Both the position numbers and the translations under genes were made by a program. From Aeromonas hydrophila subsp. hydrophila ATCC 7966 (GTDB lineage Bacteria > Pseudomonadota > Gammaproteobacteria > Enterobacterales > Aeromonadaceae), in NCBI RefSeq assembly GCF_000014805.1, contig NC_008570.1:1431001-1495000 (forward strand): DNA of 64,000 nt, in the 5' to 3' direction. The notes under the pieces were generated by a model. It did not search any database. It worked only from the letters and a program-made list of their open reading frames with translations, and was not told the origin of the DNA. Below are positions 47,686 to 60,700 of this stretch, piece after piece. The stretch's first letter is position 1; each line of letters starts with the position of its first letter.

Positions 47686-47959
47686 ATATTATGTGCGCTG
47701 ACAAAATCAATAATAAATTTACTGGGTCAATATATCTAAAGGTAATCTCAAGTATGGCCTCATTATTAACCTTAATGAGTTTGTTGATACTTATATTGAC
47801 GTAATTACTCTATTTTTGAATCATTGTTTAATTGAATCAAATAATATTTTCAAATATGGTAAATATAGCGAAAAATGAAATGTTAGCACCATGTTGATTT
47901 ATCTTTGGTGGGATTTTTGTTTTTTGTTTTACCTTATATTTATTGATAATGGAATTTAT
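47686..47959. promoter_or_regulatory. AT-rich divergent promoter region of the rtx locus (rtxHCA side)
   Basis: Roughly three-quarters A+T, in sharp contrast to the GC-rich flanks, as expected for an H-NS-silenced virulence promoter. A direct repeat TGAATCA occurs at 47817-47823 and 47833-47839. A tentative rtxHCA promoter is TTGAAT (47832-47837), 17 bases, TATGGT (47855-47860). No coding frame is convincing here apart from the rtxH start. Confidence 0.45.
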
Positions 47960-48289
47960 ATGACAGAGCAGTTTGTACAGACAGTATCCAGCGTCAACTA
48001 CAACAAGGGGATTTTCTCCCTCTATTTCGTCGGCCAGGATCCGCTCAAGATGGCGCAGGGCGTCATGGCTGAAAGCGACAATGAGCTGGCGCTGAAACAG
48101 ACGGTGCACATGCCGGCAGCTGGCTTTATGTATATGGTTTCAATGATAAAAAACATGCTTGAAGATCCGCGCATGGCGGCCGAGTTCGACAAGCTGATTG
48201 CCGCTGGTCTGATCCCGGCCACCCCCGCCGACGCACAGGAAACCGCTCCTGCCGCCACTGCACAGGCTGCGCCGCGCAAGAAGAAATAA
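47960..48289 (+). CDS. rtxH: MARTX operon conserved protein RtxH
   Basis: A 109-residue protein of unknown function, found as the first gene of MARTX toxin operons. It begins MTEQFVQTVSSVNYNKGIFSLYFVGQD and has a central Met-rich helix (FMYMVSMIKNMLEDPRMAAEF) and an Ala/Pro/Thr tail ending in basic KKK. The start at 47960 has GGAA upstream; the longer frame from 47891 translates the AT-rich leader. It lies 20 bases before rtxC. No enzymatic motif is visible. Identification rests on position and general similarity to the Vibrio rtxH product. Confidence 0.8.
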   Translation: MTEQFVQTVSSVNYNKGIFSLYFVGQDPLKMAQGVMAESDNELALKQTVHMPAAGFMYMVSMIKNMLEDPRMAAEFDKLIAAGLIPATPADAQETAPAATAQAAPRKKK

Positions 48290-48309
48290 GTTTCCGGTGT
48301 GGGGAGTCA

Positions 48310-48771
48310 ATGCACTTGGTATTGCAACCAACGGAACCTAACTGGCAACAAAAACAACATATGTTGGGAGGTGTCATGCTGCTCAGTCAGCACTCCTCCC
48401 TGCACCGGCGTTATTCCGTCGCCGAGTGGCAGCAACGTATATTGCCAGCATTTGAATTGAACCAGTTCTGCTATTACGAAGACTCATGCGGACGCCCGGT
48501 TGCATTTTGCAACTGGGCGTTTGTCTCTTTATCCATTCGTGACACCTTGCTGGCCGCCGAGCGGGAGCTGATCCGTGAGGATTGGCAATCCGGCGACCAC
48601 ATTTTTATTCCGGAGATGATAGCGCCATACGGACACGCCCGCGCCGTGGTGAGCGATCTGCGTCGCCGGATATTCTTGCCATGGAAAGGGCAGCGGGTCT
48701 GCACAGTGCGCGGTCATGTTCATGCCGAACTTGGCCATTGTGTGCGCAGGGTGCAGTGGTTTTCCATTTAA
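48310..48771 (+). CDS. rtxC: RTX toxin-activating lysine acyltransferase RtxC
   Basis: A 153-residue HlyC-family acyltransferase. HlyC members acylate internal lysines of RTX pore-formers; in MARTX loci the requirement for RtxC is less clear. Family features include a His-containing N-terminal region (LLSQHSSLHRRYSVAEWQQRILPAFELNQFCYYEDS), RPVAFCNWAFVS, and the C-terminal RRRIFLPWKGQRVC. It is the second gene of rtxHCA, with an 18-base gap to rtxA. Confidence 0.9.
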   Translation: MHLVLQPTEPNWQQKQHMLGGVMLLSQHSSLHRRYSVAEWQQRILPAFELNQFCYYEDSCGRPVAFCNWAFVSLSIRDTLLAAERELIREDWQSGDHIFIPEMIAPYGHARAVVSDLRRRIFLPWKGQRVCTVRGHVHAELGHCVRRVQWFSI

Positions 48772-48788
48772 TCATAATGAGTTAATAC

Positions 48789-51700
48789 ATGGGAAAGAGT
48801 GTATGGAGAAGTATTGAGTACTTCTTTACCGGTAATTACACGGCAGATGACGGAAACAATGATATCGATGCCTATGGCCTCGGTGGCGTCATCCATGCCT
48901 ATGGTGGTGACGACACCATCAGGGTCGGCTCCATCGGCGCCACCGTCTATACCGGTACGGGCAACGACAGCGTCTATGGCGGTGCTGCCTACCTCAAGGT
49001 GGTTGACGACTCCGGCAACCTGACCGTCAAGGGGGCGGCGGGCTATGCCGACATCAGCAAGTCCCAGTCCGGCAATGTCCATTTCGCCGGGGCCAGCGGC
49101 GCCACCAACATCGATCACCAGGGGCGCGACGGCGACATCCGCTATCAGGGGGCGGCGCTGGCCAACTTCCTGACCCGCAAGGGGATCAGCGGCAACGTCA
49201 GCTTCGAGGGGGCCGGCGGCTACAACAAGCTCTGGCACCAGACCGACCGCGGCGATCTGAGCTACAGCGGGGCCGGGGCGGCCAACAAGCTGGACCGCAC
49301 CTGGCACAGCCAGTATCAGGGCTCGCAGGGCAACATCCACTTCGCGGGGGCCGGTGCGGCCAACATCATCAGCTCCCAGGTGGAGTCCGGCAACGTCACC
49401 CTGAACGGCGCCGGTGCCTACAACAAGGTGTTCCGCAAGGGGCGCGAGGGGGACGTCAACTTCAACGGGGCCGGCGGCTGGAACGAGCTCTCCCGCTTGC
49501 GCAACGAGCAGGATGAGTACCTGCAGACCCGTGGCGACATCCGCTTCAACGGGGCCGGTGGCTACAACCGGCTGCTGTCGGACGTGGCCGAGGGCAACAT
49601 CCACTTCAAGGGGGCGGGGGGTTACAACCATCTCTCCCGCAAGGGCGCGGACAGCGACAGCTCCCCCTTCGCCGGCGCCCGTGCCGACGAGATCGCGTTG
49701 ACCACCGCCACCATGGGCGGCAGCTGGATCAACCAGTCTCAGCCCGTCACGGCCATCAAGTCCAGCCTGCAGCCCAATACCTACCTGTTTGCCTTCTTTG
49801 ACGGCATGTACACCAAGGTCAACCGGGTTGAGCTCTCCAACGATGGCGCGAACGGTGCCCTGCGCTATCACGCCACCTCCTGGTACAAGGAGGGCAATCA
49901 CCTCGATGGCTTGGCCGGTCGTCAAATTGATGCGGGCAACGGCTTCGTCTCGACGCAAACCGACGGCGCCTATCGGCTGAGCGATCTGGTGTTCGAGCGG
50001 CGTCAGCGCATCAAGCTGGAGGCGGTGGAAGCGGATCTGACCGAAAACAGCTGGATCAACTACGGTGGCGGGGTGAACGTGGCGGCTGCCGACGTGACGC
50101 TCTCCAGCGCCAAGATGAGCGGCTACGCCATTTTTGAGGATGGCACCAAGGTCGACGTGAACGCGGTGAAATCCCGGGCGCAGGCCAATACCTATGTGTT
50201 TGCCAAACAGCTTGGTCCCTACACCAAGATAGTGGTGGTGGAGCTGGCCAATGATCGGGAGACCGGGGCGCTCAAGTACCTCGCCAAGGCCTGGTACAAG
50301 GAGGGCAACCACCTGGCGGGGCTGGCCGATAAGGTCATTTCGGAGCATACCGGCTTCACCGCCATGGGGACGGGGGGCTACTCCCTGAGCGAGGTGCGCT
50401 ACCAGCTCGATACCGTCACGGCTGTGTCGGATCGACTGCCGGCCACCCGCGAGTTCTCCAGCCAGTCGTTGCTGCCTCGCCAGCAGAGCGGCGGCAAGAG
50501 CAAGGGCGACATCTTCTTTGACGGCGCCGGTGGCGGCAACGTCATCGAGTCCGACGTGACCGAGGGCAACATCCATTTCAACGGCGCCGGGGCGGCCAAC
50601 GTGCTGATCAAGCGCGGCCAGCGCGGCGACCTGGTGTTCCGTGGGGCGGGCCTGGCCAACGTGCTGGTTCATCAGGGTGCCCAGGGCCGGATGGATGTCT
50701 ATGCAGCCGGTGCGGCCAACGTGCTGGTGCGCAGCGGTGACGGCGAGTACCTGGCCCGTCTGCTGGCCTATGGCAACATCTCGGTGCAGCAGGGCCGTGG
50801 CGACAGCCAGGTGGTCATGCTGGGCGGTTACAACACCCATACCCAGTTGGGCGACGGCCACGGTCTGTGGCTGGCGGGGGGCGGCTTCAACCTGCTGACC
50901 CAGGTCGGCAACGGCCGGCTCGACGCCCTGTCGGTGGGTGGGGCCAACGTGCTGACCAAGCTGGGTGCGGGTCAACTGACCGCCGGCCTGCTGGGCGGCG
51001 CCAACGTGCTGACTCACGTCACTCAGGGCGAGGAGGCTGCCGACACCCGCGCCGTGCTGCTGGGCGGTGCCAACGTGCTGACCAAGAAGGGCAACGGCAA
51101 GGTGCAGGCGATTCTGGGAGGCGGCGCCAACGTGTTGACCCAGATTGGTCAGGGGGATACCCAGGCGCTGCTGCTGGGGGCTGCCAACGTGCTGACCCGG
51201 GTCGGTGATGGCGATCTCTCTGCGGTGATGCTGGGGGGCGCCAACGTGCTGACCCATGTCGGCAACGGCGACACCCTGGGCGTGATGGGGGCCGCTGGCA
51301 ACCTGTTTACCAAGGTGGGCGACGGCACGGCGATTGCCGCCATGATCGGCGCCGGCAACCTGTTTACCCAGATAGGCCAAGGCGATGCCTGGGCACTGAT
51401 GGGCGGGGTGGCCAACATCTTCACCAAGGTCGGCGATGGCAATGCGCTGGCGCTGATGGTGGCCAAGGCCAACGTCTTCACCCATATCGGTGACGGCCTG
51501 ACCGTGGCGCTGATGTTGGCCCAGGGCAACCTGGCGACCAAGGTGGGCAACGGCATGACGCTGGCCGCCATGGTGGGCAATGCCAACGTCTTCACCCACG
51601 TCGGTGCTGGTGAAACCTTCGCCGCCATGCTGGGGCAGGCCAACCTGTTCACCAAGGTGGGGGATGGCCTGACGGCTGCGCTGATGATCGGCAAGGCCAA

Positions 51701-54700
51701 CGTCTACAGCCACATCGGCAACGGCACCAGCCTGGGGTTGTTTGCCGGCGAGCTGAACGTGATGACCAAGGTGGGCAACGGCACCACGCTGGCAGCCCTG
51801 TTCGGCAAGGCCAACATAGTGACCCATGTCGGCGGCGGTCTGACCGGCGTACTGGCGCTGGGCAAGGCCAACATCATCACCAAGGTGGGGGATGACTTCC
51901 TCGGCGCCATCGCCAAGGCCGATGCCAACGTGCTGACCCACGTGGGCAATGGCACCACCGCCGGCGTGCTGTGGGGCAAGGGCAACCTGCTGACCAAGAT
52001 CGGTGACGGCACCACCGTGGGTCTGCTCATCTCCGAGGTGGGCAACGTGATGACCCACGTCGGGGCCGGCAGCACCATCGGCCTGGCCAAGGGGCGCGCC
52101 AACCTCATCACCAAGGTGGGTGACGGGCTGGTGGTACAGGGCGCCTGGGGCGACGTCAACCTGCTGACCCAGGTCGGCAACGGCGATCGTTACAGCTTCG
52201 CCAAGGGCCGTGCCAACGTGCTGACCAAGGTGGGCGATGGCCGGGAAGTGGCCGTGCTGCAAGGGGAGGCCAACCTGGTCACCCAGGTCGGCAACGGCGA
52301 CGGCTACACCGGCGCCTGGGGCAAGGCCAACGTCATCACCAAGGTGGGGGATGGCCGTCAGGTCGTGCTGGCCAAGGGTGATGCGAACATAGTGACCCAG
52401 GTCGGGGAGGGCGATGGCTATCAGGCGCTGCTCGGCAAGGCCAACATCGTCACCCGGGTGGGGGATGGCATCCAGGTCACCCTCGCCAAGGGGGAGGTCA
52501 ACCAGACCACCACGGTCGGGGACGGCCTGAGCGTGACGGCCGCCTACGGCAAGTTCAACAACAACGTCAAGGTGGGCGATGGCACCACCATCAACCTGGC
52601 GTGGGGTGACTACAACCTCAACACCAAGGTGGGAGACGGCCTCAACGTTGCGGTCATGAAGGGCAAGGGCAATGCCAACGTCCAGATCGGCGACGGGCTG
52701 GACATCACGGCGGCTTATGCCCGTCACAACGTGGCCATCAAGATCGGCAACGGCGATTTCTACAGTCTGGCCATCGCCAGCAGCAACACCAGCAGCAACA
52801 AGCTCGGCACCCTGTTTGACAACATCAAGCAGACCCTGCTCGGCAGCGCGGGCAACCAGGCCATCAACTATCTGGTGCAGGGGGACGAAGAGGGCCCGCT
52901 CAAGGCGCCGCAAGCGGCCAGCCTGGGCGAGGTGCAGGGGCTCAGCGGCTTTGGGCTGGACGAGATTGGCGAGGTGAAGTCTTCCCTGGCCGGCAGTCTG
53001 ACCGGCAAGGTGAGCCAGGCCGGCGAGCACGACGAGCAGGCCATGGACAAAGCGCTGCAGCTCGATGAGCAGGGATTGGCCCGAGGGGGTGAGAACCTCA
53101 TCGTCAACGGCGATTTCGAGCGGGGCGCCCAGGGTTGGCAGCATGCCGGTGCCGGCATTGAAGCCGATTTTTCCGCCGCCACCTACGGGCTGGCTGCCGA
53201 CGGGCACGGTGCCCGGGTCAGTGAACTGTCGACTGACCGCAATACCCAGATTTCCCAGGATCTTGCCGGCCTCAAGGCGGGCGAGACCGTCAACCTGACA
53301 TTTGATTTTGCCCGCCGGGCGAATATTTCCCTGCAACACGGCATCGAAGTGCTGTGGAATGGCGAGCGGGTGTTTGCCAGTGAAGGAGACGCCAGCAGCT
53401 GGCAGAGCAAGGCGCTGACGCTGACGGCCAGCGAGGGTCGCAACACCCTGGCGTTCCGCGGTATCGGTGAGAGCAACGGCCTTGGCTACCTGCTCGACAA
53501 CGTGGTGGCCACCGCCTCTGGCAAGGCCGAGATAGGCCAGGTCAGCGCCCAGCTGGCGCAAGACGACAACGCGGCCCGGGCGAGAGGCGATCAGGCGAGT
53601 GCCGACGCCGACAAGCAGCGGCTGGAGCAGGAGAAGGGGCAGCAGCTGGCCGCCATTGCCGGCACCCAGGCCCAGCTGGAGGCCACCGATCAGCACAAGC
53701 TGGCGCAAAATGGTCAGGATCAGCGTGCCGCCATCGAGGCGGAATCCCGCGAGATGACGGCGCAGCTCGATACGCTGGCGCGTCGCTTCGAGCAGGTCAG
53801 AGCTTCCGACGCGGCGAGCGAACCGTCCGGTCAGCACTGGCGCACCGGCTTTGCCGACCGCCTGCTGAGCACGGTCCAGGAAGATCTGGACGATGCCGGC
53901 AACACGGCCGGCACGGCGATCGAAGAGGGCAGATCCCGCCATGAGGCGCAGCACCAGCAGCTAGACACCGCGCTGGCCAAGTCCAAAACGGGTCAGCAGC
54001 GCAGCGAACAGCAGCAGGGTAATGCCGAGGCGGCGGGCCAGCACAGGGCTGCGCAGGCTGAACAGCGCCGTCTCGACGCGCTGGCTCGCCAGGGGGAGGC
54101 GACATCGCGGCAGCAGCAGGGCGAAGCGAGTGCCAGCCAGGCACAGCTCGCCGGCGAGCAGGCGGCCAGTCAGGCCGGCTTGCAGGCAAACCAGGCCAAA
54201 CAGAATGCGGCGAGCCTCAAGCAAAGCGGCGACAAGCCGACCCGCCAGGGCGTTCAGTCCGGCCCGTCGACGGCAGCCGGGCAGCCCCTGTTGCAGACCG
54301 GCGAACTGGATGTGCCCGCCGTCAGTACCTTGTCGGCTCCTGATGAGGTTCCGTCTTCGGCCATCGACACCGCCACCGGGCTGAGCGAGCAGGAACAGTC
54401 CGCTCTCGACGGGGCGCTGGCGGCGGTCAACCGGTTGCAGATCAATGCCGGCTCCCGTCAACCGGTGGCCCCAACGCCGACCCCAACACCGACCGAGGTG
54501 CAGCAGGAGGCGCAGGCGACAGCCACGGTGACCAAACCGGCGCAGCAGCATGAGGTACTGGCCAAGGCGGCCGTGGATCTCACCGGTCTGCATGGCCCCC
54601 GCCCGGGCAGCAAGGCCGTGCCTGAGTTCAGCAGCCACTTCGACGGCTCTTCCATCGGCATAGAGAACGAGCTGACTGGGCTGGTGGTGGCGCTGCCGAA

Positions 54701-57700
54701 GAACTCGGCACAGAAGTTTGGTTACGTGCACGATGCGGCAGGCAACCCGCTGTTCATGCTGACCAAGGACATGAACCAGGGGGGGTACACCAATCCCGCC
54801 GGGATCAGCGATGTCAAAGGGATCAACCAGTGGCAGACCCATACCATCGAGCTGGTGACCTATCCAAGCGAGATGCAGGATCAGCAGGCGGTGGAAGCAC
54901 GCAAGGAGGCCATGCTCTGGCTTGCCAGAGAGTTCACCCAGCACATCAGCCAGACCAATCACACCAGACTGTCCGATCTCGTGAGCGAGGATGGCCGTTT
55001 TACTCTGGTCATCTCCAATGCCAACCACGTGATCGCGGCCGGCAATGGCGCCGCCCGTGACGGTCAGGGGCAGACCATCGGCATGACGCCGAGCGGCCAG
55101 CAGGCGACCGTGGCGGTCAGCGCCAAGGCGTTTGGTAGCGGCTCTTCCCAGGAGATCCGGCTGCTGGAGTCCGCTCCCTGGTATCACCCCGAGCTGAAGG
55201 ATCTGCTGTTGTCCAACATGGCCAATGTGCAGTGGGAGGATGCGGCCACCGCACAGAATGTGTTTGCCTATCTCACCTCCATCTACGGCAAGACGGCCGA
55301 TCTGGCCCGGGAATATGGCATTCACATCAATGACTGGGATCCGCTGGCAGAAGGGATCACGCCCAACGCCCAGGGGTTGACCGATCCCAAGGTCAAGAAT
55401 GCCTGGGAAATCCTGCCGAGAACCAAGCCGGTGGCCATGTTGGCCCTGCTCAGTGCCCATGACCGCAAGCTGGTGTCCGAGCAGATCCTGGCGACCCTCA
55501 AGTCGGCCTATTCACCGGCGCTGGCACAGAACATCTATGACTACTTCAAGTTTGGTGGCGAGGTGGCCGGGCATGGCATCAACAATGCGACCACGGGGGA
55601 CAGCAAGCACCCCGAGCCGGCCATCCTGTTCGAGTTCCGCCAGGTACCGAACGAGCTGAGCCAGTTTGTGCCGAAGTCGGAATCGACCGCCAGGGTGGAG
55701 GTGAAGACCCTCGACCAGTTCGACCCAGTCAGCCGCCGCACCATAGTGGCGGCGGTGAACAATCTGGTCGAGCAGAGCGCGGACTTCGACAGCTGGTATC
55801 AGGCCTATCGGGAGCGCCAGGGGTTGCCACCGGTCAAGAATGCCAAGAAGGTGGCCTCTGCCAACCACAAGGCCGAGTGGGTGATGGCCAACCATGCCGA
55901 GGCATGGAGCCAGCTCACCGCCGAGCATCAAGCGCAGGATGCAAGCGGACTGCAGGCTCTGGGCGGCCACAAACCGGGAGACCAGAGCCCGGGCGTGGCG
56001 AATGCCGATACGGTCCCGCTGGACAAGCAGCCACTCAATCCGCTGACCCGCTTCCTCAACGACAACCTCTACGGCACCCGTGATGAGCGGCGCCAGGTGG
56101 GCGACATCACCCGCCAACTGCTCGACCATGCGGTGAGCAAGGGCGAGGCCGAGCAGGTGACCCTGCAAGGAGATGCCGGCCGTCTGTCCGGTTACCTGCA
56201 CAAGGGAGCCGAGCGGCCAGGTACGCCGCAGGATGGCAAGCCCGAGGTGGTGCTGTTCCTGCACGGTTCGGGGTCTTCCGCCGAGGAGCAGGCCGATGCG
56301 GTTCGCAGCCACTACCAGAAGCAGGGCATCGACATGCTGGCGGTCAACTTGCGTGGTTATGGGACGAGCGATGGCGGACCCAGCGAACAGGGGGTCTACC
56401 AGGATGCCCGCACCATGTTCCGCTATTTGGTGGAAGAGCGTGGGGTGGCGCCTGACAAGATCCTGATCCACGGCTACTCCATGGGCGGTCCCATTGCCGC
56501 CGATCTGGCCCGTTATGCCGCCGAGCAGGGCAAGCCGGTGGGCGGGCTGCTGCTCGATCGCCCCATGCCCAGCATGAGCAAGGCGATCACGGCCCACGAG
56601 CTGCCCAACCCGGGCGGTCTGGTGGGGGCGCTTGCCAAGGCGATCAACGGTCGTTTCTCGGTGGAGAAAAACCTCGATGGCTTGCCCAAGAGCACGCCCA
56701 TCATGCTGCTGACCGACAACGAAGGGCTCGGCAGAGAAGGGGAAAAACTGCGGGCCAAGCTGGCGGTGGCCGGTTATCAGGTCAGCGGCGAGCAGACCTT
56801 CTATGGCCATCTGGCCAGCAACCGCCTGATGGGCCAGTACGCCGAGCAGATTGTGGATGACTTGTTCAACCGCACGCCGTCGGCTGCAGACATCGAGGCG
56901 CCGCTCAAGGGCATCGAGGCCATCAGGCGCGATCTCAAACGCTATCAGGAGGCGCTCACCCCGCAGGTGGGCAGCAATGGGGCGACCAGAGACATCCGTA
57001 CCACCAAGGCCTTCTTGGCCGGGTATCAGCAAGGGTTGGCCGGCAAGGTGGTCGAGGGCTTCCAGCCCGACATGAGCATGACCCAGCTGGTGGACCTGTT
57101 CGTCCAGCCGACCCTGTCGCCACAGCAGCAGGGGGCGCTGGCCTGGGAGATCGAAAACCGGGCGCTCAAGAGCACCATCAAGCCCAGGATTGAGCAGTCC
57201 AACCGTCTGTTCCGCGACGTGGCTTCGCAAGGTGGCACGGATCCATATGCCAGAGAGCATCTGGCTCCCCAGCTGTTGCTGCTCAATCTGGCGGATGACG
57301 GCTTCGGTGGTCGCTGCGATCCCCTCTCCAAGCTGGTGCTGGTTGCCAAGCAGCTGGAGAGCGAGGGGCAGCCCGATCTGGCGCGGCGCATGATGGAGAA
57401 GCTCTACTCCGCGGCGGCGGTCATCAACAACCCGGATCGCTACTCGGCAACCGAGCTGGACAATGCCCGCAAGCTGGTGGGCAGCCTGGCGGAGATCCAT
57501 ACCAACACGCCGGCCGCCTACAACTACGACAGCCTGCGCAGCATCAAGTACGACATCGTCAAGGAGAAGTGGGAGGGCAAGAACGCCATCTCCCTCGGCA
57601 CCGTGCTCACCAAGCTGACCGCCAAGGGCAGCGATGCTCCCGTGTTGATGGAGCTGGATGCACCGGGCCACGCCATGGCGGCCTGGGCCAAGCAGGGAGA

Positions 57701-60700
57701 GTCTGGCCGGATCTACGGCTTCTACGATCCCAATGCCGGCATCGTCGAATTCTCCTCCGCCGAGAAGTTCAGTCGTTACATGACGGGCTTCTTTGGCAAA
57801 GAAGGGCTGGACATGGCCAACGGCTACCACCTCAAGCCGGGGCCGGATGGCAAGCCGCTGTTCTTCAGGGTCAGCGAGATGAACGGCGCCGAGCTCGCCC
57901 GCTTCAAGCCGTCCAAGGATCTGGCCAACAAGGTCACCCTGCAGGAGATCCTGCAGTTGCCGGTATTTGACGAGAGTCCGATGGCGGAGCTGCCGGGCAA
58001 AACGGTGGTGACGGAGCGCACAGCCAAGCTGTTTGCCGACGTCTACAGCCCGGATGAGCTGAAAAAAGCCGCCCAGGTCTTTGCCAAGCCCATTGGCGAG
58101 TCTTATCAGCAGATCCTGGATCAGCTCGCCACGCTGCACGGTGCCAGCGGGCAGACCAAGATAGAGGCCGCATTGCGGTTGAACAATCTGATTGACGACT
58201 ACCTGGTCAAGTACGAAGGTTCCGGCAGAAACCCGGCGCTGAGCAAGCTGCAGAGTCAGCTTCACGGCAATCTCTATCGTGGCGAGCTGGCCTCGTTGCA
58301 GACCGAGGTGACGGCGCTGGCCAAGACCCGCCCGGACCTGGCTGCCATTGTCATCGGCAAGGCTGCCGAAGAGGCGCAGGGCCAGCATCCGGGTCTCACC
58401 CAGATGGTGCTGCGCTGGGCGGCGCAAGACCCCTATCTGGCGGCCAAGGCTGGATACCAGGGGGGCGTGCCGGCGGATTTGCCGTTTGATGCCCGCTTCC
58501 ACATCGCGCTGGGCGAACACCATGGTGACCTGAAGAAGTGGCTGACCGAGGCCCAGGGGAAAGGGCTGCTGAGCCGGGCCGTGCTGGACGACACCCGCAA
58601 GTTGCTGCATCTGGGTTACTCCTATCAGGAGCTGCAGGACATGACGGGGGAGCAGTCCGCCCAGATGGCAGTCTACTTCATCAAGGAGGCTGCCAAGCAG
58701 GCCGCACCCGGTTCGGATCTCTCTGCCGAGCACATCATGCTGGACAAGTTCGGTGACCGCCGTTACCTCGGTGAGCTGGAGTCTCGCCGCATCGAGCAGA
58801 TCGAGAACATCTATCACAGCAGCAAACAGACCGATGTGGCGGCCTGGGATGCCCGCTATGGTAGCGACGCCCTGCGGACGCTGAACGCGCAGCTGGATGG
58901 GGATAGTACGCTGGCCGGACAACTGGCACGCCTGCTGGATAACCGCAATGGCCTGCTGATCGGTGAAACCCATGGCAGCGATGTCAACGGCCTGCGGTTT
59001 GTCAATGAACAGATGGATGCACTCAAGGCCCAGGGCGTGACCGTCATCGGCTTGGAGCATCTGCGTGGTGAGCTGGCGCAGCCGCTGATCGACCGTTATC
59101 TGGCGGGGGGGGAAATGTCTCCCGAGCTGGCGACCATGCTCAAGAGCAAGCACCTGGAGCCCTCCCTGTTCGAGCGGGCCCGGGAGCGGGGGCTGCGGAT
59201 CGTGGCGCTGGACGATGGCAGTACCGCCAGACCCGTTATCGGCGGGACCGAGCACGGCCTGATGTACCGGGCCGGGGCAGCCAACAATGTCGCCGTCGAC
59301 GTACTGGGCAAGCTGCCAGCTGGTGAGAAATTCGTCGCCATCTACGGCAGTGCGCACCTGGCGTCCCACAAGGGGATCGAAGGCTTCGTGCCCGGCATCA
59401 CCCATCGTCTGGGGCTGCCGGCCCTGAAGGTGGATGCGGACAATCGCTTCCATCTGCAGGGGGATGATGTCAGTCAGCGGGTCGAGTACGCCGATGTCGG
59501 CAGGAAGTGGACGCCGCCGGCGGCGCTGGATGGCGCGGATCAGCCGGTTCGCAATCAGCGGGTCGAGCAGTGGCAGCGACCTGAGGTGGTGCCGGGCAGT
59601 GAAGGGGGCGAGACCCGCTTCACCAGCCAAGTCATCATCCAGACCGAAGATGACCCGGTGGCCGCCAAGGCCGCGGCCAGCCTGGCTGGCAAGCACCCAG
59701 ACCGCAGTCTGGTGGTGCAGCTGGATGCGGATGGCAACTATCGGGTGGTGTATGGCGACCCTGCGCAACTGGCCGGCAATATCCGCTGGCAGGTGGTGGG
59801 GCACGGCCGCGATGCCGACGGGCAGAACAACAGCCGCCTCAGTGGCTACAGCGCCGATGAGCTGGCCGGGCATCTGCGCCGCCTGGGCGATCGCCTGCAG
59901 CAAGAGGCTGGCGTGACCACCAAGCCGAGCCACATCAGTCTGGTGGGTTGCTCCCTGGTGAGCGACGACCTGCAGACCGGTTTTGCCCGCCGTTTCATCC
60001 AGGCGCTGGATAATGAGGGGATCCGTACCCAGGTCTCGGCCCGCAGCAGTGAAGTGGCAGTCGATCAGGGCGGGCGCAAGCATACCCGCAATGAGGCGGA
60101 TGTCTGGGCCCGCAAGGTGGCTGCCAACAAGGTGGTGCTGACCCTGGATGACGCCGGCGAACCCGTGGTGCACAACGAACGGGTGCGTGGCGGTGTGGCT
60201 GAAGGGGATATCGTGCTGGCCAAGGTGGGCGAGGGTGAAAGCCGTGCCCGGGGCGCCATTGCCGACAACGACGAGACCTTCGTCGCACCCGACAAACAAC
60301 GCCAGCCGGAAACGGCCTCGAGCCATGCCGACAATGCGGTCAGCTACTCGGGCAACATCCAGGTCAACGTGGGGGATGGCGAGTTCACCGCCCTCAACTG
60401 GGGGACCACCAACCTGGGGGTCAAAGTGGGCACGGGTGGCATGAAGTCGCTGGCCTTCGGTGACAACAACGTCATGGTGCACATCGGGGATGGCGACAGC
60501 AAACACAGCGTCGACATCGCCGGCTACCGGGCGTTGGAAGGGGCCCAGCTGTTCGTGGGGCAACGCAACGTCAGCTTCAACCTGGGGCGCAGCAACGATC
60601 TCATCGTGATGCTGGAAAAATCCATCCCCACTCCGCCGCTGGTCAACCCGTTTGGCGGGGCGGCCCGCATTGCCGGCGCCCTGCAGCAGATCGCCGGTGA

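Noticed and set aside
50889..52500. CRISPR-like array suggested by regular repeats
   Set aside because: The repeats are ~57 bases, imperfect, contiguous without spacers and in frame inside rtxA. No CRISPR array or cas gene was seen anywhere in the window.
48768..53954. 1728-codon minus-strand open frame with repeated GQHVG-like units
   Set aside because: Its repeats are the complement of the rtxA B repeats on the plus strand. The plus-strand repeats match a known consensus; the antisense ones do not.
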